Source: Ditylenchus dipsaci
Lineage: Eukaryota > Nematoda > Chromadorea > Rhabditida > Anguinidae
Direction: 5' to 3'
Assembly (NCBI GenBank): GCA_004194705.1
Contig: SADC01001380.1
Location: 124,001-188,000, forward strand
Length of the DNA stretch: 64,000 nt
Numbering within the stretch: the first letter of the stretch is position 1; each line of letters starts with the position of its first letter. Positions 1-11,720 of the stretch are shown in pieces. The position numbers were made by a program, and so were the translations under genes. A model generated the notes under the pieces. It ran no database searches. It saw only the letters and a list, made by a program, of their open reading frames with translations, and was not told where the DNA came from.

Positions 1-545
1 AATTCTAAAAGAGCAGTCGACATGCCATTTTGTATATAAATAAAAGAGCTTTTAGAAAATGCATTAAATGCTAGCTTTTGATATTAAAATTTTCAAGAAT
101 AGCTGGTATTTACGTGACCGAACAACCATTTTCCTTACATTTACTTTGATTTTGACTAAAAGTCGACACTTTTATGTTGATGGTCATAAGTTTTCTCAGA
201 ACAACTTAAAGCAAAAGCTTGACCTTCTAAATTGCAGCTAAAATTCAGGGCTCTAAAAATATACGTGTACACAGCAATTTGCATAAAAAATCAAAAAAAT
301 TTTGATCGGACCGTAACTTTTTTCCGCAACTGTATAACTTGTTTTTGACTTTTTCATACAAATAATCAAATTGTTACAGTCCGAACCGAGTTAACGGTCC
401 CTATCTCAAGTTTTGAAAATTTCACGACCTATACAAAATCTTGTTACCAAATAGCAATAAATAAATAGCAATAAATCATAAATAGCAATAATTAACCAAA
501 AAGAATTTAGCTTTATCAAAGGCTATAAATAAAAAGATTTCTCAC
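1..545. other. Left edge, probable last introns/3' part of the SLC12 gene
   Basis: AT-rich stretch downstream of the last SLC12 exon I can read (ends 546 with a GTGAGA donor). The family C-terminus should continue after this donor, but no convincing acceptor plus matching exon is visible here, so it is probably intron. No repeat boundary is visible. Confidence 0.4.
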
Positions 546-3500
546 CAGAAAGTTGGAAAAAAGTAGCCATTCCACTGCGAATGTCTTCATGGGCCAAGTT
601 TTGATAAAAAGCTTTAAGTTTATTTTTGCGCAGCCACAGATCCATTTCATCCCCTAGTTTTTGGAGCACATTGAATATAGAAGTGTTTAGGCGTCGGGAA
701 TCAGGAGAATGCTACAAACACTACTTAATAGTTGGCAAAAATGATTTACCATTTTCACTGACCTTAACAATGTGAGCACATGTAAGCAAACTGTCTCCTA
801 AAATTAAAAACTGAAAATCACCGGAATTGAAAAAGGTAAAAAAACCTTTGGTTATACTATGCGCAAAGTCTAAAAGTGGAATCCGGGAAGCAGGATTGCC
901 CGATAACAGCATTATCTGTAGAATTTTAAAAGTTTAAGGAAAGTTTCTAACTTCTTACTTGAGGTCTGTAGTTTTTGACATGTTCCACTGAACTAGTCAG
1001 TTTCAACAAATTCGTCAATGCGTTTCGATAAATGTGAGCTAAATTTGAAGAATTTGTTAGAATCTTTTTTTGCTTAAAAGAAGGACTACGAACCTTGGTG
1101 TGTGTCTCCCCAATTCACTTCTGAAATGATTTAAAAACTGCATTTTTGCTAATAATAGCCCAGCCTTTTGAATATCCAGCACGCCAAAGATTGGGCCATT
1201 TCAAATTGGGCCAAAATAAAGTGGATGATTCAGTTGTTTTGAACTGAGTTATTCACTTTATTTTGCCCCGACTTGAATGGGCCCAATTTGAAACGGCCCA
1301 GTCTTTGGCGTGCCGAATCCCCGACCGCAAGGATTATTTTTGAAATTGTTGGTAAGATGATTCGCAAAATGTTTGCCAACCTGGATGGGAGTAGTGAAAG
1401 TAGGCCAAACAAGCTCCAAATATAAGAGAAATAGCCACAAAAGATTCAGATGAGACGATGAACATAATAAAGACACACATTGATGCACCAAACAAGGAAA
1501 TCCACATATTACTGAAATCATATAAATTAGTCTAATAGATTTATCGGTTTGTTAACATACTTGCACGATTTTTTACAACACCGGCGCCGGAATTAAAAAA
1601 ATTAATTTTTTTAAAGGGTGGCGCCCAATAATTTGAGAAAGGTGTCGGCTTTATCATGATTCTTGTAGATTCGCTGTTTTTTCAATAACTTTGAATTTTT
1701 TTGAAAATATTCTTCAATTTTCTTCTCAGTTAAGTAGTACTGATATAAAAAAGTACATTTTTTATTATAAAATATCAATGTAATCGCAAAATTATCAGCG
1801 TTGCAGCCGGCTCCATAATTATACCTTGCTACCCGGCGCCGAAAATTAAAAAAAGCCTAGCGCCGGCGTCAGTGCCCTAATTATGCCCTGGAGCCCGAAA
1901 ATATTGCCACCGGCACCAAAACTTTGTAAATCCTGGCGCCGGCGCCCTTTTTTTCGAAACGGGCAAGTATGCTTGTTAGTGCCTTTTCGTCCTTTCCTTA
2001 TCCCTTTAGCTGTATTTTACTGCTCAAATCATGTCAGCATCACGGATGTACACGGGCTGAACCTACAGCAGGTGTGAAAAGGCCAAAAAATCTCAGGCGC
2101 AGTTCATATTTTTGGCGAAAAAAAGCAAAGCATATTTAACCTTTTACGAATAATTCCCTAATTACTTCAGACTAAGGTATTTTAAAGAAAATTTTTATAA
2201 GCAGCAAATATTTAAGCGAATAAAATTACTGACTAGTATGCGAAGTGGGGTCTCCAGCCTAAAAAATAGTATTTGCCAATATTCTTAAGCTTTTTTACAA
2301 GTGTTACCTGGTGATCTAACAAATGAAGCATCAAAACAAGCATAATTTACTAGTGCGTAGGTGGCCATAAACCTAAAAAAGTAAAACTTTTTAGATTTAG
2401 ATTTTTAGTCATTTTCAAAGCTTACATATTTGTGACAATTTCGTTGAGTACATTCAAATCACCTAAAATAGTTTTGAAATATTTTGATAGCAATCAATTT
2501 AAAATTGTACAAACCGATCAGAGTCAGTCCCATAGTGAAGAAAGCAAGCAAAACATATCTGCAAATATGCGAAATACCGTATTTTTTCTAATTGAAAGCT
2601 TTTTCTTATATAAGAGCTGCTCTTCAGCAAAAAATTTCAAAATAAATTCAAATACAATATTATCCTGAATCAAAAATTTAATCTTCAGGCAAAAATTAAT
2701 TTTTCTTATTTGCTCGCCGTTTGCTCGACGCCCCACCACACTGATTTGGTTTGCGAAAAGGCTAAAAAATACCAAGATTTCCACAATTATTATTATTTTT
2801 TCATAAAAATTATTTAAAATTTTTTGTGGCATATTCCAGCCTTTTCGCAAGCCAAATCAATTTATGCCATGGATGGGATTTAAAATTTTGAAAAGATTTT
2901 TGTCTAGAAGTCTTACGCCAGAATCTCTTTTGTTCGCTTCAAAATAGCAATAAGCATTGGGTAAAATGACATTTTTTCGTTCAAAAGTAATCACAATTAT
3001 TTTTTCAGAAAATCTACTTTTTTCAAAAAATTTAATTTATATTCCTAGTAAGGTTATCGACTCTAATATTCGGTTTCGAATATTATTCGAAAATATTTGA
3101 CTTTTTCGAATATCGACTCGACTTGAATATTTGAAAATCTCGAATATTCGACAGCCCTAATCCCTAGTTTATGCCCATTTTGTCTATGTTGTTGAAAATT
3201 TTATTTTTTTGTAAATTTATGTTCAATGGATTTTAGCTTTTACAGATAAACTGTTATTTTTAAAGAAAACAAGAAAAAACCTACGCTCTCCTAGGCGTGT
3301 TATTCTTGCCATACTCCTTGGCAAAATATTTCATGTATGGAAAAATGGCATCTTTGCAAGCGGCTTGAAAATTCTGAGGTCCTTGGTCCAAATTGGTCAT
3401 GGTGGAACTAAAATCTTGTTTTATTATTATATTATTGTAATTTTTAAGGACCTTATTGTCATTCCAAACATTCCAATTATAATCAAAGGGCGCCAAGCAC

Positions 3501-6203
3501 TGCAAAATAATATTTGTAAGACTTGTTTAGAGTAACAAGCCTAGCACACCTGGTCAACTCAGCCACTTGGTAGTAGTTCATCAGACCATAGCGACATGAA
3601 AATGATTCTGCGCAGTCAGGTTCATGCCACAAACCTGAAAACAAATTTAGTTTATCGTGATTTTTGAGAGTTTAGATGCTTTTTTCATTATTACAGCATA
3701 ATATAATTTGATTTTAAAAATCTTAAATTCTATTAAAGTCAAATAAATATGAAAAGTAGCTAGATTAAATATTTTATAAAATAAAGAGTGTAAATAAGTA
3801 ATTTACACTCCCTTCACTCAATTTTAACAGCAAAAAAGGAGACCAAGGCAAATATTTTATGGAGGAAGGAGTACATATCACAATGCTGTGCATCCCTGTC
3901 TTAGCTTAGTTTAGTCTTAACTTGAGACAACCACTGCGCTTGAGCAGCTAAGGATCGAAGAAAAAGTCTATAAAATTTGTTCATCCATGTCGTTTCACCT
4001 GTGGAATTGTCGATGTAAGGCTCCTCGATGCCAGATGCATCTCTGAGCATGGTTGCTCCACAAGCTATTACTGCCACCACGTACATTCCTGAAAATCGCC
4101 AGATTGATTTTTTCCAACTTATTCACACTATTCCCAATAAGCACCTGTTGTGGTAGCCAAACTAGTGAACAAGCCTATGCCAATATCAGTGCCTGGGTTC
4201 TAAAAATACTTCACCAATTTTAGCTTGCGAAATCAATATAAAATATACCCTAAGTTGATCCACATACATGGTTCCAGCTAACATTCCAGTGAAACCGGGA
4301 AAAAAGACCGCGAAGACAGAGATTAGTGATTCCCCGTCTCTAAAATTTGGCATCAGATTCATTTGCACAGTCACCCCTGTTAATTTTATTTTCTTAAGTT
4401 AGCAAAGAAAAAATGAGACTAGCATACAGCTGTAACCAGTCACTCCTCGGATAAACTTGTCTTCGTCGACTGGCAGTAAAGTGCCCAGCAGCCAGTTGAC
4501 ATAGGACAGAATGTAGGTGGAGAAAAAAACTAATGTAAAGCTGTTCTCAATGTCTGGCCCAGCAAAAGCGATCAGCCTATGATATAAAGTTGCAGGAAAA
4601 ATGTTATAAACGTTTGAAATCAGCCAAATATAAAAAAGTGTCAAACCTACATTAAAAAAACACACAGAACTAAAAAGATGAAATTAGGCTAATTCGGCAA
4701 GTTAAAATTAGGGTGGTGCGGTTACGGTTTATTTTTGGATCCGGTTTATTTTTTCTCAGATATTTTTATCAAAGATTTGACAGAAATTTTTACATTTTGC
4801 GGACCCCTAATACTAAAATTTCTTCTTCTTCAAAATGGGATATTAAACGTAGAAAAAAATAAACAATAGTTGCACTAAAAACCCGGTTAACCGAAAGAAA
4901 TCAGGAAAAAAACCGGTTAAAAAAAACGGTCGGTTTTTTTTCCGATTTCTTTCGGTTAACCGGGTTTTTAGTGCAACTATTGTTTATTTTTTTGTACGTT
5001 TAATATCCTATTTTGAAGAAGAAGAAATTTTAGTATTAGGGGTCCGCAAAATGTAAAAATTTCTGTCGAATCTTTGATAAAAATGTCTGAGAAAAAATAA
5101 ACCGGATCCAAAAATAAACCGTAACCGCACCACCCTAGTTAAAATATGCAAACCCAAAGAAAAAACTCGAATATCGTCCTGTTTGCTGAGTGTGAAGTGA
5201 CTATAGCCACTTTCAGTCAAGAGGTCGGACACAAATTCAGCAATACCCACTATATACAGGGCAGCCATGCCCACATTTGCAAGCGAAAATATGACCCCAA
5301 TCACACCACCGAATTGGGGTCCAAGAGATCTTTAAAGTAAAAACTTGGTTAATCATAATAATTGTCAAAGTCAAAACCTGCTGATAATGTAGTAAACACC
5401 AGCTTTGAGTTGCTTTCCATTAGAACAAATGGCACTTAGTGAAAGAGCAGTTATTGATATTACAAAACTTGAGAATAAGACGATTCCAATGCCTCCTACT
5501 GAAAAAAAGAATTTATTATTTTAGAATTTCTTTTATTAAGCCACCGCGTCTATGATTTTTGAAGTTTCCTTAAATTTCAACATCTAGGGGTGTGCGTTTA
5601 AGTAATCATCGATCCAGATGGAAGATATGCCCAACTTTAGACTGGACAGTGTGTATGGAAGGATTTTAAACTGGCTTGATAGAACTTTGAGCTACAGGTT
5701 TTTTCAGTAATTAGAGGCAGAATTAAATACCAACCTTGAAAAATTTGCCAGAAGGGTGTTTTATAACCGACATTGACACCGCACAGTAAATTATTACAGT
5801 AATTAATTTGGAACGGCAATGTCGCTTTTCGAAAGTCATGTCCCGGGCTTTAATTGGAATATGCCGATTTCGCAAATACAAATAGTCCACCTAATATCAT
5901 CCAAAACTTAGAAAAAAGACACTAACCAATTCCAGCTTGTCCAGCTACATATCCCATTCTAAGGTACAGAAGTGTGCCAACAATATTAGTAAAAGCAGGG
6001 ATAAACACGCCATCAAAGAAATGAATAGTTTTCTTAGGCTCTTCAGCTAAATCTGCATTTGTGTCGACGTCACTGCTGCTTCTTTTCATGCTCCCCACAG
6101 GTTTAGTAGCTGTGAAGTCTTCTAGACCATATTCTATAGCAATCGCTGCGGTCTTCTTTTTTTCGTCTAGGCCTTTTTGCTGATCTCTTGAGGAGGGTTG
6201 CAT
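546..6203 (-). CDS. SLC12-family Na-(K)-Cl cotransporter, NKCC-like (3' partial)
   Basis: Membrane symporter that couples chloride to sodium and/or potassium. Exons read on the minus strand: 6203-5927, 5498-5378, 5329-5154, 4669-4651, 4576-4428, 4376-4249, 4199-4145, 4088-3999, 3634-3550, 3499-3452, 3407-3285, 2558-2515, 2462-2426, 2372-2308, 2258-2234, 1511-1381, 1120-1094, 1038-959, 915-846, 797-763, 711-546. All phases agree and give about 650 residues without a frameshift. The N-terminus is short and hydrophilic and shows no RFxV kinase-docking motif. Then come TM1 (GVFIPAF..GTLLYLRMGYV), the AICSNG and YYIISRSLGP blocks, FRDGESLISVFAVFFPGFTG, YGLMNYYQV, KYFAKEYGKNN, VNYACFDASF, YYNMWISLFGA, then the cytosolic tail with EVNWGDTHQA, VEHVKNYRPQ and LKAFY. 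These match NKCC/NCC blocks better than KCC. The start is the first ATG behind a CCAG acceptor-like site. Introns carry several MITEs. The end lies beyond the window. Confidence 0.93.
1189..1314. repeat. Short palindrome in SLC12 intron
   Basis: Arms CACGCCAAAGATTGGGCC and its reverse complement GGCCCAGTCTTTGGCGTG enclose a near-perfect hairpin of about 125 bp between the exons at 1120 and 1381. I found no clear target duplication. Confidence 0.75.
1578..1955. repeat. GGCGCC-word repeat block in SLC12 intron
   Basis: The word GGCGCCGG recurs near 1578, 1610, 1830-1870 and 1905-1950, in both orientations. The same word builds the arms of the 10570-10985 repeat. It is strongly GC-rich against the AT-rich background. 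Ends are not clear. Confidence 0.55.
3049..3159. mobile_element. hAT-like MITE, word AATATTCGA
   Basis: Starts TAAGGTTATCGA and ends TCGACAGCCCTA. Flanks ATTCCTAG (3041-3048) and ATCCCTAG (3160-3167) form an 8-bp duplication with one mismatch. The interior repeats AATATTCGA and its relatives in both orientations. It lies in an SLC12 intron. Confidence 0.75.
4709..5137. mobile_element. hAT-like palindromic element in SLC12 intron, word AACCGG
   Basis: Arms of about 210 bp, nearly perfect. Ends TAGGGTGGTGCGGTTACGG and its reverse complement. Exact 8-bp duplication GTTAAAAT at 4701-4708 and 5138-5145. The centre is made of ACCGGTTAA-type words. Ends and duplication fit hAT. It sits between the exons at 5154 and 4669. 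Confidence 0.9.
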
Positions 6204-6556
6204 CTGGCGTTTCTATATGGCAATTATAGTTAGATATGAGCAAAAGAAGAGATGAGGTACTTCTGCACTTTACATGGCCAATTTATTTTGCCTTAGTCCC
6301 CACTGCTGTTTTTTTAGTCTTTGATTAGGTTCAGGGCAGTATTTTCATGATCCACCATGAAGCGTGATATCACGTGATCTGATCCACGGATCAGATCATG
6401 CCGAAAATTTGCGCTCAGATCAGATCATGCCAAATTTTAGGGAGGTCGTTCCTGGCCTAAAGCGGGTTTTTAAAACCAAACCTTGTGCAAAATCTTTTAT
6501 TCAACTATTGTTTATTCAACTCAATGCTTATCTAATGTAATATTATCAGATACATT
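6204..6556. other. SLC12 upstream region
   Basis: 5' flank of the SLC12 gene (transcribed leftward). It holds a small inverted block of GATCAGATCATG words at about 6355-6430. A CCAG site lies directly before the ATG and could be a spliced-leader acceptor. No promoter motif is identifiable. Confidence 0.4.
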
Positions 6557-6558
6557 TA

Positions 6559-6808
6559 CCGTGTTCTCTCTAATAGGCCGACATGTCGGTTTATTTTTCA
6601 ACCCTTCAAAAATCGTGAAAATTTTGGGTCGGACTCGACATTTTCGGGTGAAAATCCAAAATCGAAAAAGCGGAATCGATAGAGCTCGTGGGAACTAAGA
6701 AAACGCAATAAACAGCGATGTAATTTTTTTTCTTCGGACTGAGATACGGTCCCTCAAAGTAGGGGTGTCGGTTTATTAGAGGGTGTCGGCCTATTAGAGA
6801 GAATACGG
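6559..6808. mobile_element. CCGTATT-end MITE (TA), word GGCCGACA
   Basis: Inverted ends CCGTGTTCTCTCTAATAG and CTATTAGAGAGAATACGG, flanked by TA at 6557-6558 and 6809-6810. Directly inside, GGCCGACA is mirrored as TGTCGGCC. The core is shared, in inverted orientation, with the copy at 43855. Confidence 0.88.
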
Positions 6809-6901
6809 TAGCATAATTACGAACAAAATATGTTATGAATTTGTGCAATTCATGGATAGAAAGCAATGAGTTCTGATATGATTTTTCTCTGAACTATTAT
6901 C

Positions 6902-6973
6902 GGGGGTATAACTCAGTGGTAGAGTGCTCGCTTTGCATGCGAGAAGACTGGGGTTCGATCCCCCATACCTCCA
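6902..6973 (+). tRNA. tRNA-Ala (UGC)
   Basis: Full cloverleaf of 72 nt. The acceptor stem GGGGGTA pairs with TACCTCC and contains the G3:U70 pair that identifies alanine tRNA; the discriminator base is A. The anticodon stem CTCGC/GCGAG closes a loop TTTGCAT with anticodon TGC. The T arm is GGGGTTCGATCCCCC-like. There is no intron, and CCA is not encoded. It stands alone between the SLC12 5' end and the 7.5-8.6 kb gene. The internal A box (about TAACTCAGTGG) and B box (GGTTCGATCC) are intact, so it is probably functional. Confidence 0.96.
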
Positions 6974-7023
6974 AAAATATTCTTTTGCAACTGTAAAAGT
7001 TCCACTAAATATAGTAGAGATAA

Positions 7024-7457
7024 ACATATGCCAGCAGGCAGCTATTGCCTTGTAAAATGAACAGTTTTAAACGGCCTTGTACTATCCTTTTTACTTTTTT
7101 TTAAATAAAATAACCAGCTTAAAAATAATTGAAGGGAAATTACTAAGCATACACAAGAATCCGAATCACAAATTTGTTTATTAGTCGCCCTTCCCATAAT
7201 AAATAATAATAAAAACGTAGTCGTGGTGTAGGTCGATGATAGAGCAGCTGAAGCTGTTGAAATTTGTGCGCGAGTTGGTCTTCCGCCTTTTCTCGGACTT
7301 TTCTCAAAAAACAGAACATCTGTATGCCACAGCTTTGAGTCTGTTTATTCGGATGGCAAATGGCATCTTTTATAGCTTAGGCTTAGGCGCAGAGTAAGTT
7401 TTTCAGTTCGAGAAATATGTTTTAGTCAATTCCAACGTACATTGGTCTACTCTGCGC
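7024..7457. other. Intergenic stretch with a small inverted repeat
   Basis: Contains an inverted repeat at 7376-7464 (CTTAGGCGCAGAGTA against TACTCTGCGCCTAAG). A minus-strand frame from about 7383 to 7150 is open without a start and might be a further exon of the neighbouring gene; I could not link it in phase. Confidence 0.35.
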
Positions 7458-8587
7458 CTAAGCACCAATTGAAAAAAAAGCAGGGTGACCAAAGAAAATA
7501 TAACTGGCCGTGTAAAGTTCTAAAGTACCCAACTTAACCGAAGCTGCCGATCCACCATGCATCAGTTGCGGCATAGAAGCCCTGCCTCTTTTTAGTTCTC
7601 TAGATACAGTCATTCGATAGCTAAATTAGAACAAAATTATCGAAAGTTATATTATAGTTTTAGAAAAAGAAAGCTAACTGCTCGATATTCGGCGGTCTTT
7701 CCATTGTAGTATTTACAAAGTTGCCATATTCACTGCTAGATGATCTAAAAATAAAAAATTGCTAATTGTTAAAAGAGAATAAACAAACTCAGTGATTGAA
7801 GTGATTGTATTGTAATTTTTCTCCGAAGTGTCATCTCTGCCTATAGCGAAATGAGGCTAAAAAGGTTTACTAGTTGTAAATATAAATACAAAGCTGCCCA
7901 AAATTTTTTATCTTAACAGAAGGAGGTATAACATTAATAGTAACAGAGGGGGTATAACTCGAAAAAAATTTGCCTTGGGGGACAAAGGCAAAATTTTTTT
8001 TTGGAATTTTTTTTCTTGAGAAAACGTGCTTTCCTAATCCTAAAAACGTGTTTTCTGCACGTTGAAGATCAAAAAAGCACTATTGAGATGATGTTGTGCG
8101 TTTCTGGGCGACACACACATTGTGTACTTCAGCCGCGACTTTTCACGCTGAGCTCGATTATCAGCTCAGAGTTGGTTATTTTGTTCCAATAATTAGCAAC
8201 TATCTCCGTCATGTCATGCTCTTCCTCTATGACAAAGGCTTCAAGGCGATGCAAGCAATAAAAGAAATCAAAAAAGTTTATTTTAAACGCCGAAAAGTAA
8301 TTGGACGTACTGGCACATACCTTTGAAATAACACTGGACTGCCAAGTCTTTTCATGTGTATCCTCTTGTTGGGTATGTTCTAATTGTTTGTTGTCTGACA
8401 CATCTTCGTGAATTGAGTTGTAAGCAGGAGGAGCAATGCTGATCACTTGTTCTAATCCATCTTCCGCATCCGCTATTTCTATAGTGGATGCATTTGACTC
8501 AATGCTGTCCGCATTTGTGCCGGACGATTTTTGACTATCTTGGGAATTAGTGATGGTAATAATTTCGTGCTTTTTGCTTGACTCCAT
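7458..8587 (-). CDS. Unknown small protein, 4 exons (predicted)
   Basis: I do not recognise this gene. Exons on the minus strand 8587-8321, 7856-7789, 7744-7679 and 7620-7458 join in phase (0, 2, 2) with GT/AG sites and TTTTAG acceptors, giving about 187 residues. The last exon could instead end at a GTTAAG donor at 7539. The first ATG follows TTAGTTAG, a possible trans-splice acceptor. The N-terminal half is hydrophilic and rich in Ser, Asp and Glu, with a PPAY motif of the kind bound by WW domains. The C-terminal half has a basic run ELKRGRASMP. There is no signal peptide and no clear membrane segment until the hydrophobic last 20 residues of the read-through version. Four exons in phase make chance unlikely; function unknown. 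Confidence 0.55.
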
Positions 8588-8670
8588 CTAACTAATAAAA
8601 ATTACTGGAGATTTAAATAAAAGACTTCACAGCTTATCTAAAATAATAAAAACTTTAAGTTTGACACAGC

Positions 8671-9028
8671 AAGTATGCGACTTCCAATCAAATTCTTTAA
8701 GATCTCGGACCTATGGCCAAAAACAAGGCTAGTAAAATATTGAAAACTCGGCGCTACCGGAGTATAACCAGAACTCAAAAATAATGTCTTTTTTAAACTC
8801 CTGAGGCAATTTTAGGTCGATATAGGGTGTTTGGAAACACTTTAAAAAAATTTCATTTGGGGGGGGGGTATACTCCGGTAGCGCCGTAAACTCTTAAAAC
8901 CCCAAAAACTTCAAAAATGCCTGAGACCCTTCTATGGTTTTCCAATACCTTACTAGCCTTTTTAATCGGACTTTTTTTGGCTATGGGAGTAAAATCTCAA
9001 CGATTTTGATTGAAAGTCGCACATTAGC
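8671..9028. repeat. Inverted-repeat element
   Basis: GCGACTTCCAATCAAA near the left end is mirrored by TTTTGATTGAAAGTCGC at the right. Inside, GGCGCTACCGGAGTATA is mirrored by TATACTCCGGTAGCGCC around 8750 and 8870. Non-autonomous palindromic element, class not determined. Confidence 0.6.
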
Positions 9029-9600
9029 TACAATGCACTAAAAACGAGAGAGGAGCTTTTCAGAGGGAGCCATTTATTACCAATGGTAAGGCATTAATGA
9101 AAATATTGAATTAGAGATTTTTGCACAAAAAGTATTTTCAATTCAAAATTTTACTTTTCAAATTGTAAAAGGCAGTAATTAAAGTTAGTACGTCTTTACA
9201 AAAACAAAGTATCTGCACCTGCTTTGCACCAACCAGGAGTTTTATTGTAGCTGGGGCAGTAAAAATCAGTAAACACAGTAGCAATCATCTTTTCTTTAAA
9301 AGTTTATAACAAAATGTTTAATAGCCGAAACTTTGTGGAAGACAATTTTGTGTAACTTTGAATCTTTGATTGTCTCAAAAGTCACATGTGATTGTTTTCA
9401 GTCTTTGTTTTTAAAAGACTTAAAAATAGAGAAATATATTATGTGAACATAAATTTAGACAAATTTACAATATATGAATTGTCTCTGAAAGGATATAATA
9501 AAGATTGGTCAACAGTAAAGAAATTGAAATATTAAAATTTATTAATAAGCACAAAAAATTGTAAGGGAGGCAGATAGCAGAGAAATAAGAAACAGTCCTG
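9029..9600. other. Unassigned AT-rich intergenic DNA
   Basis: No coding frame, hairpin or repeat relation that I can see. Confidence 0.3.
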
Positions 9601-9603
9601 GGG

Positions 9604-9680
9604 CGACCCGATAGCTCAAGTGGTTAGAGCGCCGATTTGCAAGAAGGATATCGTGGGATCGCACTTTTTCCCAGCCTGTA
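9604..9680 (+). pseudogene. tRNA-like remnant
   Basis: GATAGCTCAAGTGGTTAGAG is a good D arm/A box. A loop TTTGCAA follows, then GTGGGATCGCAC in place of a proper T arm. The anticodon and acceptor stems do not close. Most likely a decayed tRNA or tRNA-derived sequence. Confidence 0.5.
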
Positions 9681-9827
9681 GAAAAGCCGTGCGCGGCCAC
9701 TGGTGTACGCTTACTAAAGACATAAATAGGTTTCTAATAAAAATAGAAAAAACCATAAAACATAAATAAATTAATAAATCAACATTTAAAAAAACGTGCT
9801 AGAAAATAGCTAAATGTTGTAGATTTA

Positions 9828-10014
9828 GGACAGCGATGGCTTGCGACATTTTAAACTGAGACGATTTTGATAGCGACAATTCAAATTGAGACACAATCAG
9901 ATTGCGATAAAACTTCTCTATTTCAATTTCGAATTTCCTTTATAAATTCTTGTCGCTAAATGAATTTCAGTCTGAAATGTCTCAGTTTGAAATGTCGCAA
10001 GCTATCGCTGGCTC
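9828..10014. mobile_element. Palindromic element, ends GGACAGCGATGG
   Basis: GCGATGGCTTGCGACATTT on the left is mirrored by AAATGTCGCAAGCTATCGC on the right. Flanks share AGATTTA (9821-9827 and 10015-10021), a probable but incomplete duplication. Confidence 0.65.
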
Positions 10015-10569
10015 AGATTTAGACAAATTTTGACCTACGTGCTTCCAAAATATAAAATTTATCCAAATAAATTAACTACCACAAGCTAAATTCGCCAACA
10101 GAAAAATTGAGAAAGAAACTATTTTATTTGAACTTTTGCGCAATCGATTTGAACAATAGAAGTATTATCCATCCATACAAAACTCTGTAAATCAAAAACT
10201 TGTATTTTCACGTATATTTTTATTTATCTAATACAAAACATAAACACATGTTAATATTTAAAAAGAAAAAAATGGATTTAATTCTATATAAATATTTTTC
10301 ACAAAAGTAGATTCCAGCAAAAATTGTGTTGAGAAAGTTAACTGTCTGTGTTTAACCTGTCTTACAATGCAATATTTTGCCCATAAAAGAACAAGGAAAA
10401 CAAATAGAAATTGATCGCCATTTAGGGCAGCACTATTTACCGCTTTTTGTAAGTAAAAAAGTCAAAATTTCTTGTAGGCTAATGGAAATTGTTTGAACAA
10501 GACGAAATATATGGAAATCACGTGAACACTTTTTATTTAAAAATCAACATCCAGTTGGATTAGTCCCAT
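10015..10569. other. Unassigned AT-rich intergenic DNA
   Basis: No gene, RNA or clear repeat structure seen. Confidence 0.3.
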
Positions 10570-10985
10570 AGTTGCACGGGTGCCGGCGCCACCCGGCGCC
10601 CAAAAATTCTTGAGGTCGGCGCCGGTGCCCATTTTTGTAAAAAAAGTATTTTTTCGCAGTAAGTATACACCCTGCGAAAAATATTCAATATTTTGCTCAA
10701 AACATAAATCATATCTACTTTCATAACATTTTTTAATAATATACCGTATATCTTCTAATAAGGCCCCACCTTCCAATAAGGCCCCACCCCCTGAGAAATG
10801 TTGAAAAATAAGGCCCCACCCCAAATAAGGCCTAAAAGGCATCTTCTAATAAGGCCCCACTTCCAAAGAGGTGTTGAAAAATAAAGCCCCATGGGGCCTT
10901 ATTAAGAGATATACGGTAGTCGTTTATTAAGAGTGGCTTTTTTTGGTGGCTGGGTGCCGGTATCGGCGCCCGGCGCCAAATTTTC
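10570..10985. repeat. GGCGCC-word element split by a MITE
   Basis: GGGTGCCGGCGCCACCCGG at the left and GGGTGCCGGTATCGGCGCC at the right use the same GC word as 1578-1955. The TA MITE at 10744-10916 sits in the middle. Confidence 0.55.
10744..10916. mobile_element. CCGTATT-end MITE (TA), word AAGGCCCCAC
   Basis: Ends CCGTATATCTTCTAATAAGG and its mirror ATATACGG, flanked by TA. The word AAGGCCCCAC is repeated about five times inside and mirrored as GGGGCCTT at the other end. Confidence 0.85.
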
Positions 10986-11017
10986 AAGCTGTGAAACTGT
11001 GCTCACTCTTTATTTAA

Positions 11018-11198
11018 AAGACCATGTTTTTTGGGCGCAGCGGCATCTGCAATATTTGAATCAGCAGGGGAGGGGAGGGGCAGTTTTCTTTCGTCTAGAA
11101 TCGTACTCTTTTAGGTCGTTTGAAATGACTAAAAAGAGTACAGTTTGAGACGAAAGAGAAGTGCTAGTCATGCCAATGCGCGCAAAAAACATGGTCCT
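11018..11198. mobile_element. piggyBac-like MITE (TTAA)
   Basis: Flanked by TTAA at 11014-11017 and 11199-11202; ends AAGACCATGTTTTTTG and CAAAAAACATGGTCCT. Same family as 13182 and 35516 (AGGACCATG ends, inner GAGTACAGTTTGAGACGAAAG-type segment). Confidence 0.85.
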
Positions 11199-11720
11199 TT
11201 AACCTGAATTCTATATAAAATGCACTCATATTTAACACAAAATTCGAACAAGATTGGTCCCCAGAAAAAGCCTCACTATGTTTTCTCTAATCACCCTCCT
11301 GCGAGATTATTTTTAAATGTTTTTACATTCATTTTGAAAATATTTAAATTTTTTAATTATAATTTTTCAGTCCGGTCTAAGTCCGTTTTCTAAAATCTTC
11401 TGATCTGTGTGAAGACCAGCGTCAGCTGGTTTTCAAAAAGGGGTGCGCTTTATTGTATAGCAACTTATAGCAAAATTAAAGTATTTTGGAATAAAAAATA
11501 CTGACAAAACGAGAACTGTTACAATTTCCGGACGAGACCTGCGAATCGTGTTTGGTAAAACATTTACGAAAATTATAAAAAAATACTTCTTTCTTGTACC
11601 AAAATTTAATTTGAAAAGAAAACATTTTTAAGGTAATCTTTTTTTCATGTATAAATAAAGGCTTAGCATTGAATTTTAGCTTTCTTACAAGGACTCAAAA
11701 TTTTGTAAAGAATTACGATA

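Noticed and set aside
8129..8320. Continuation of the first exon of the 8587 gene past 8321 (to 8129)
   Set aside because: A good AAG/GTATGT donor at 8321 and the in-phase next exon at 7856 explain the gene better; the read-through resembles repeat sequence.
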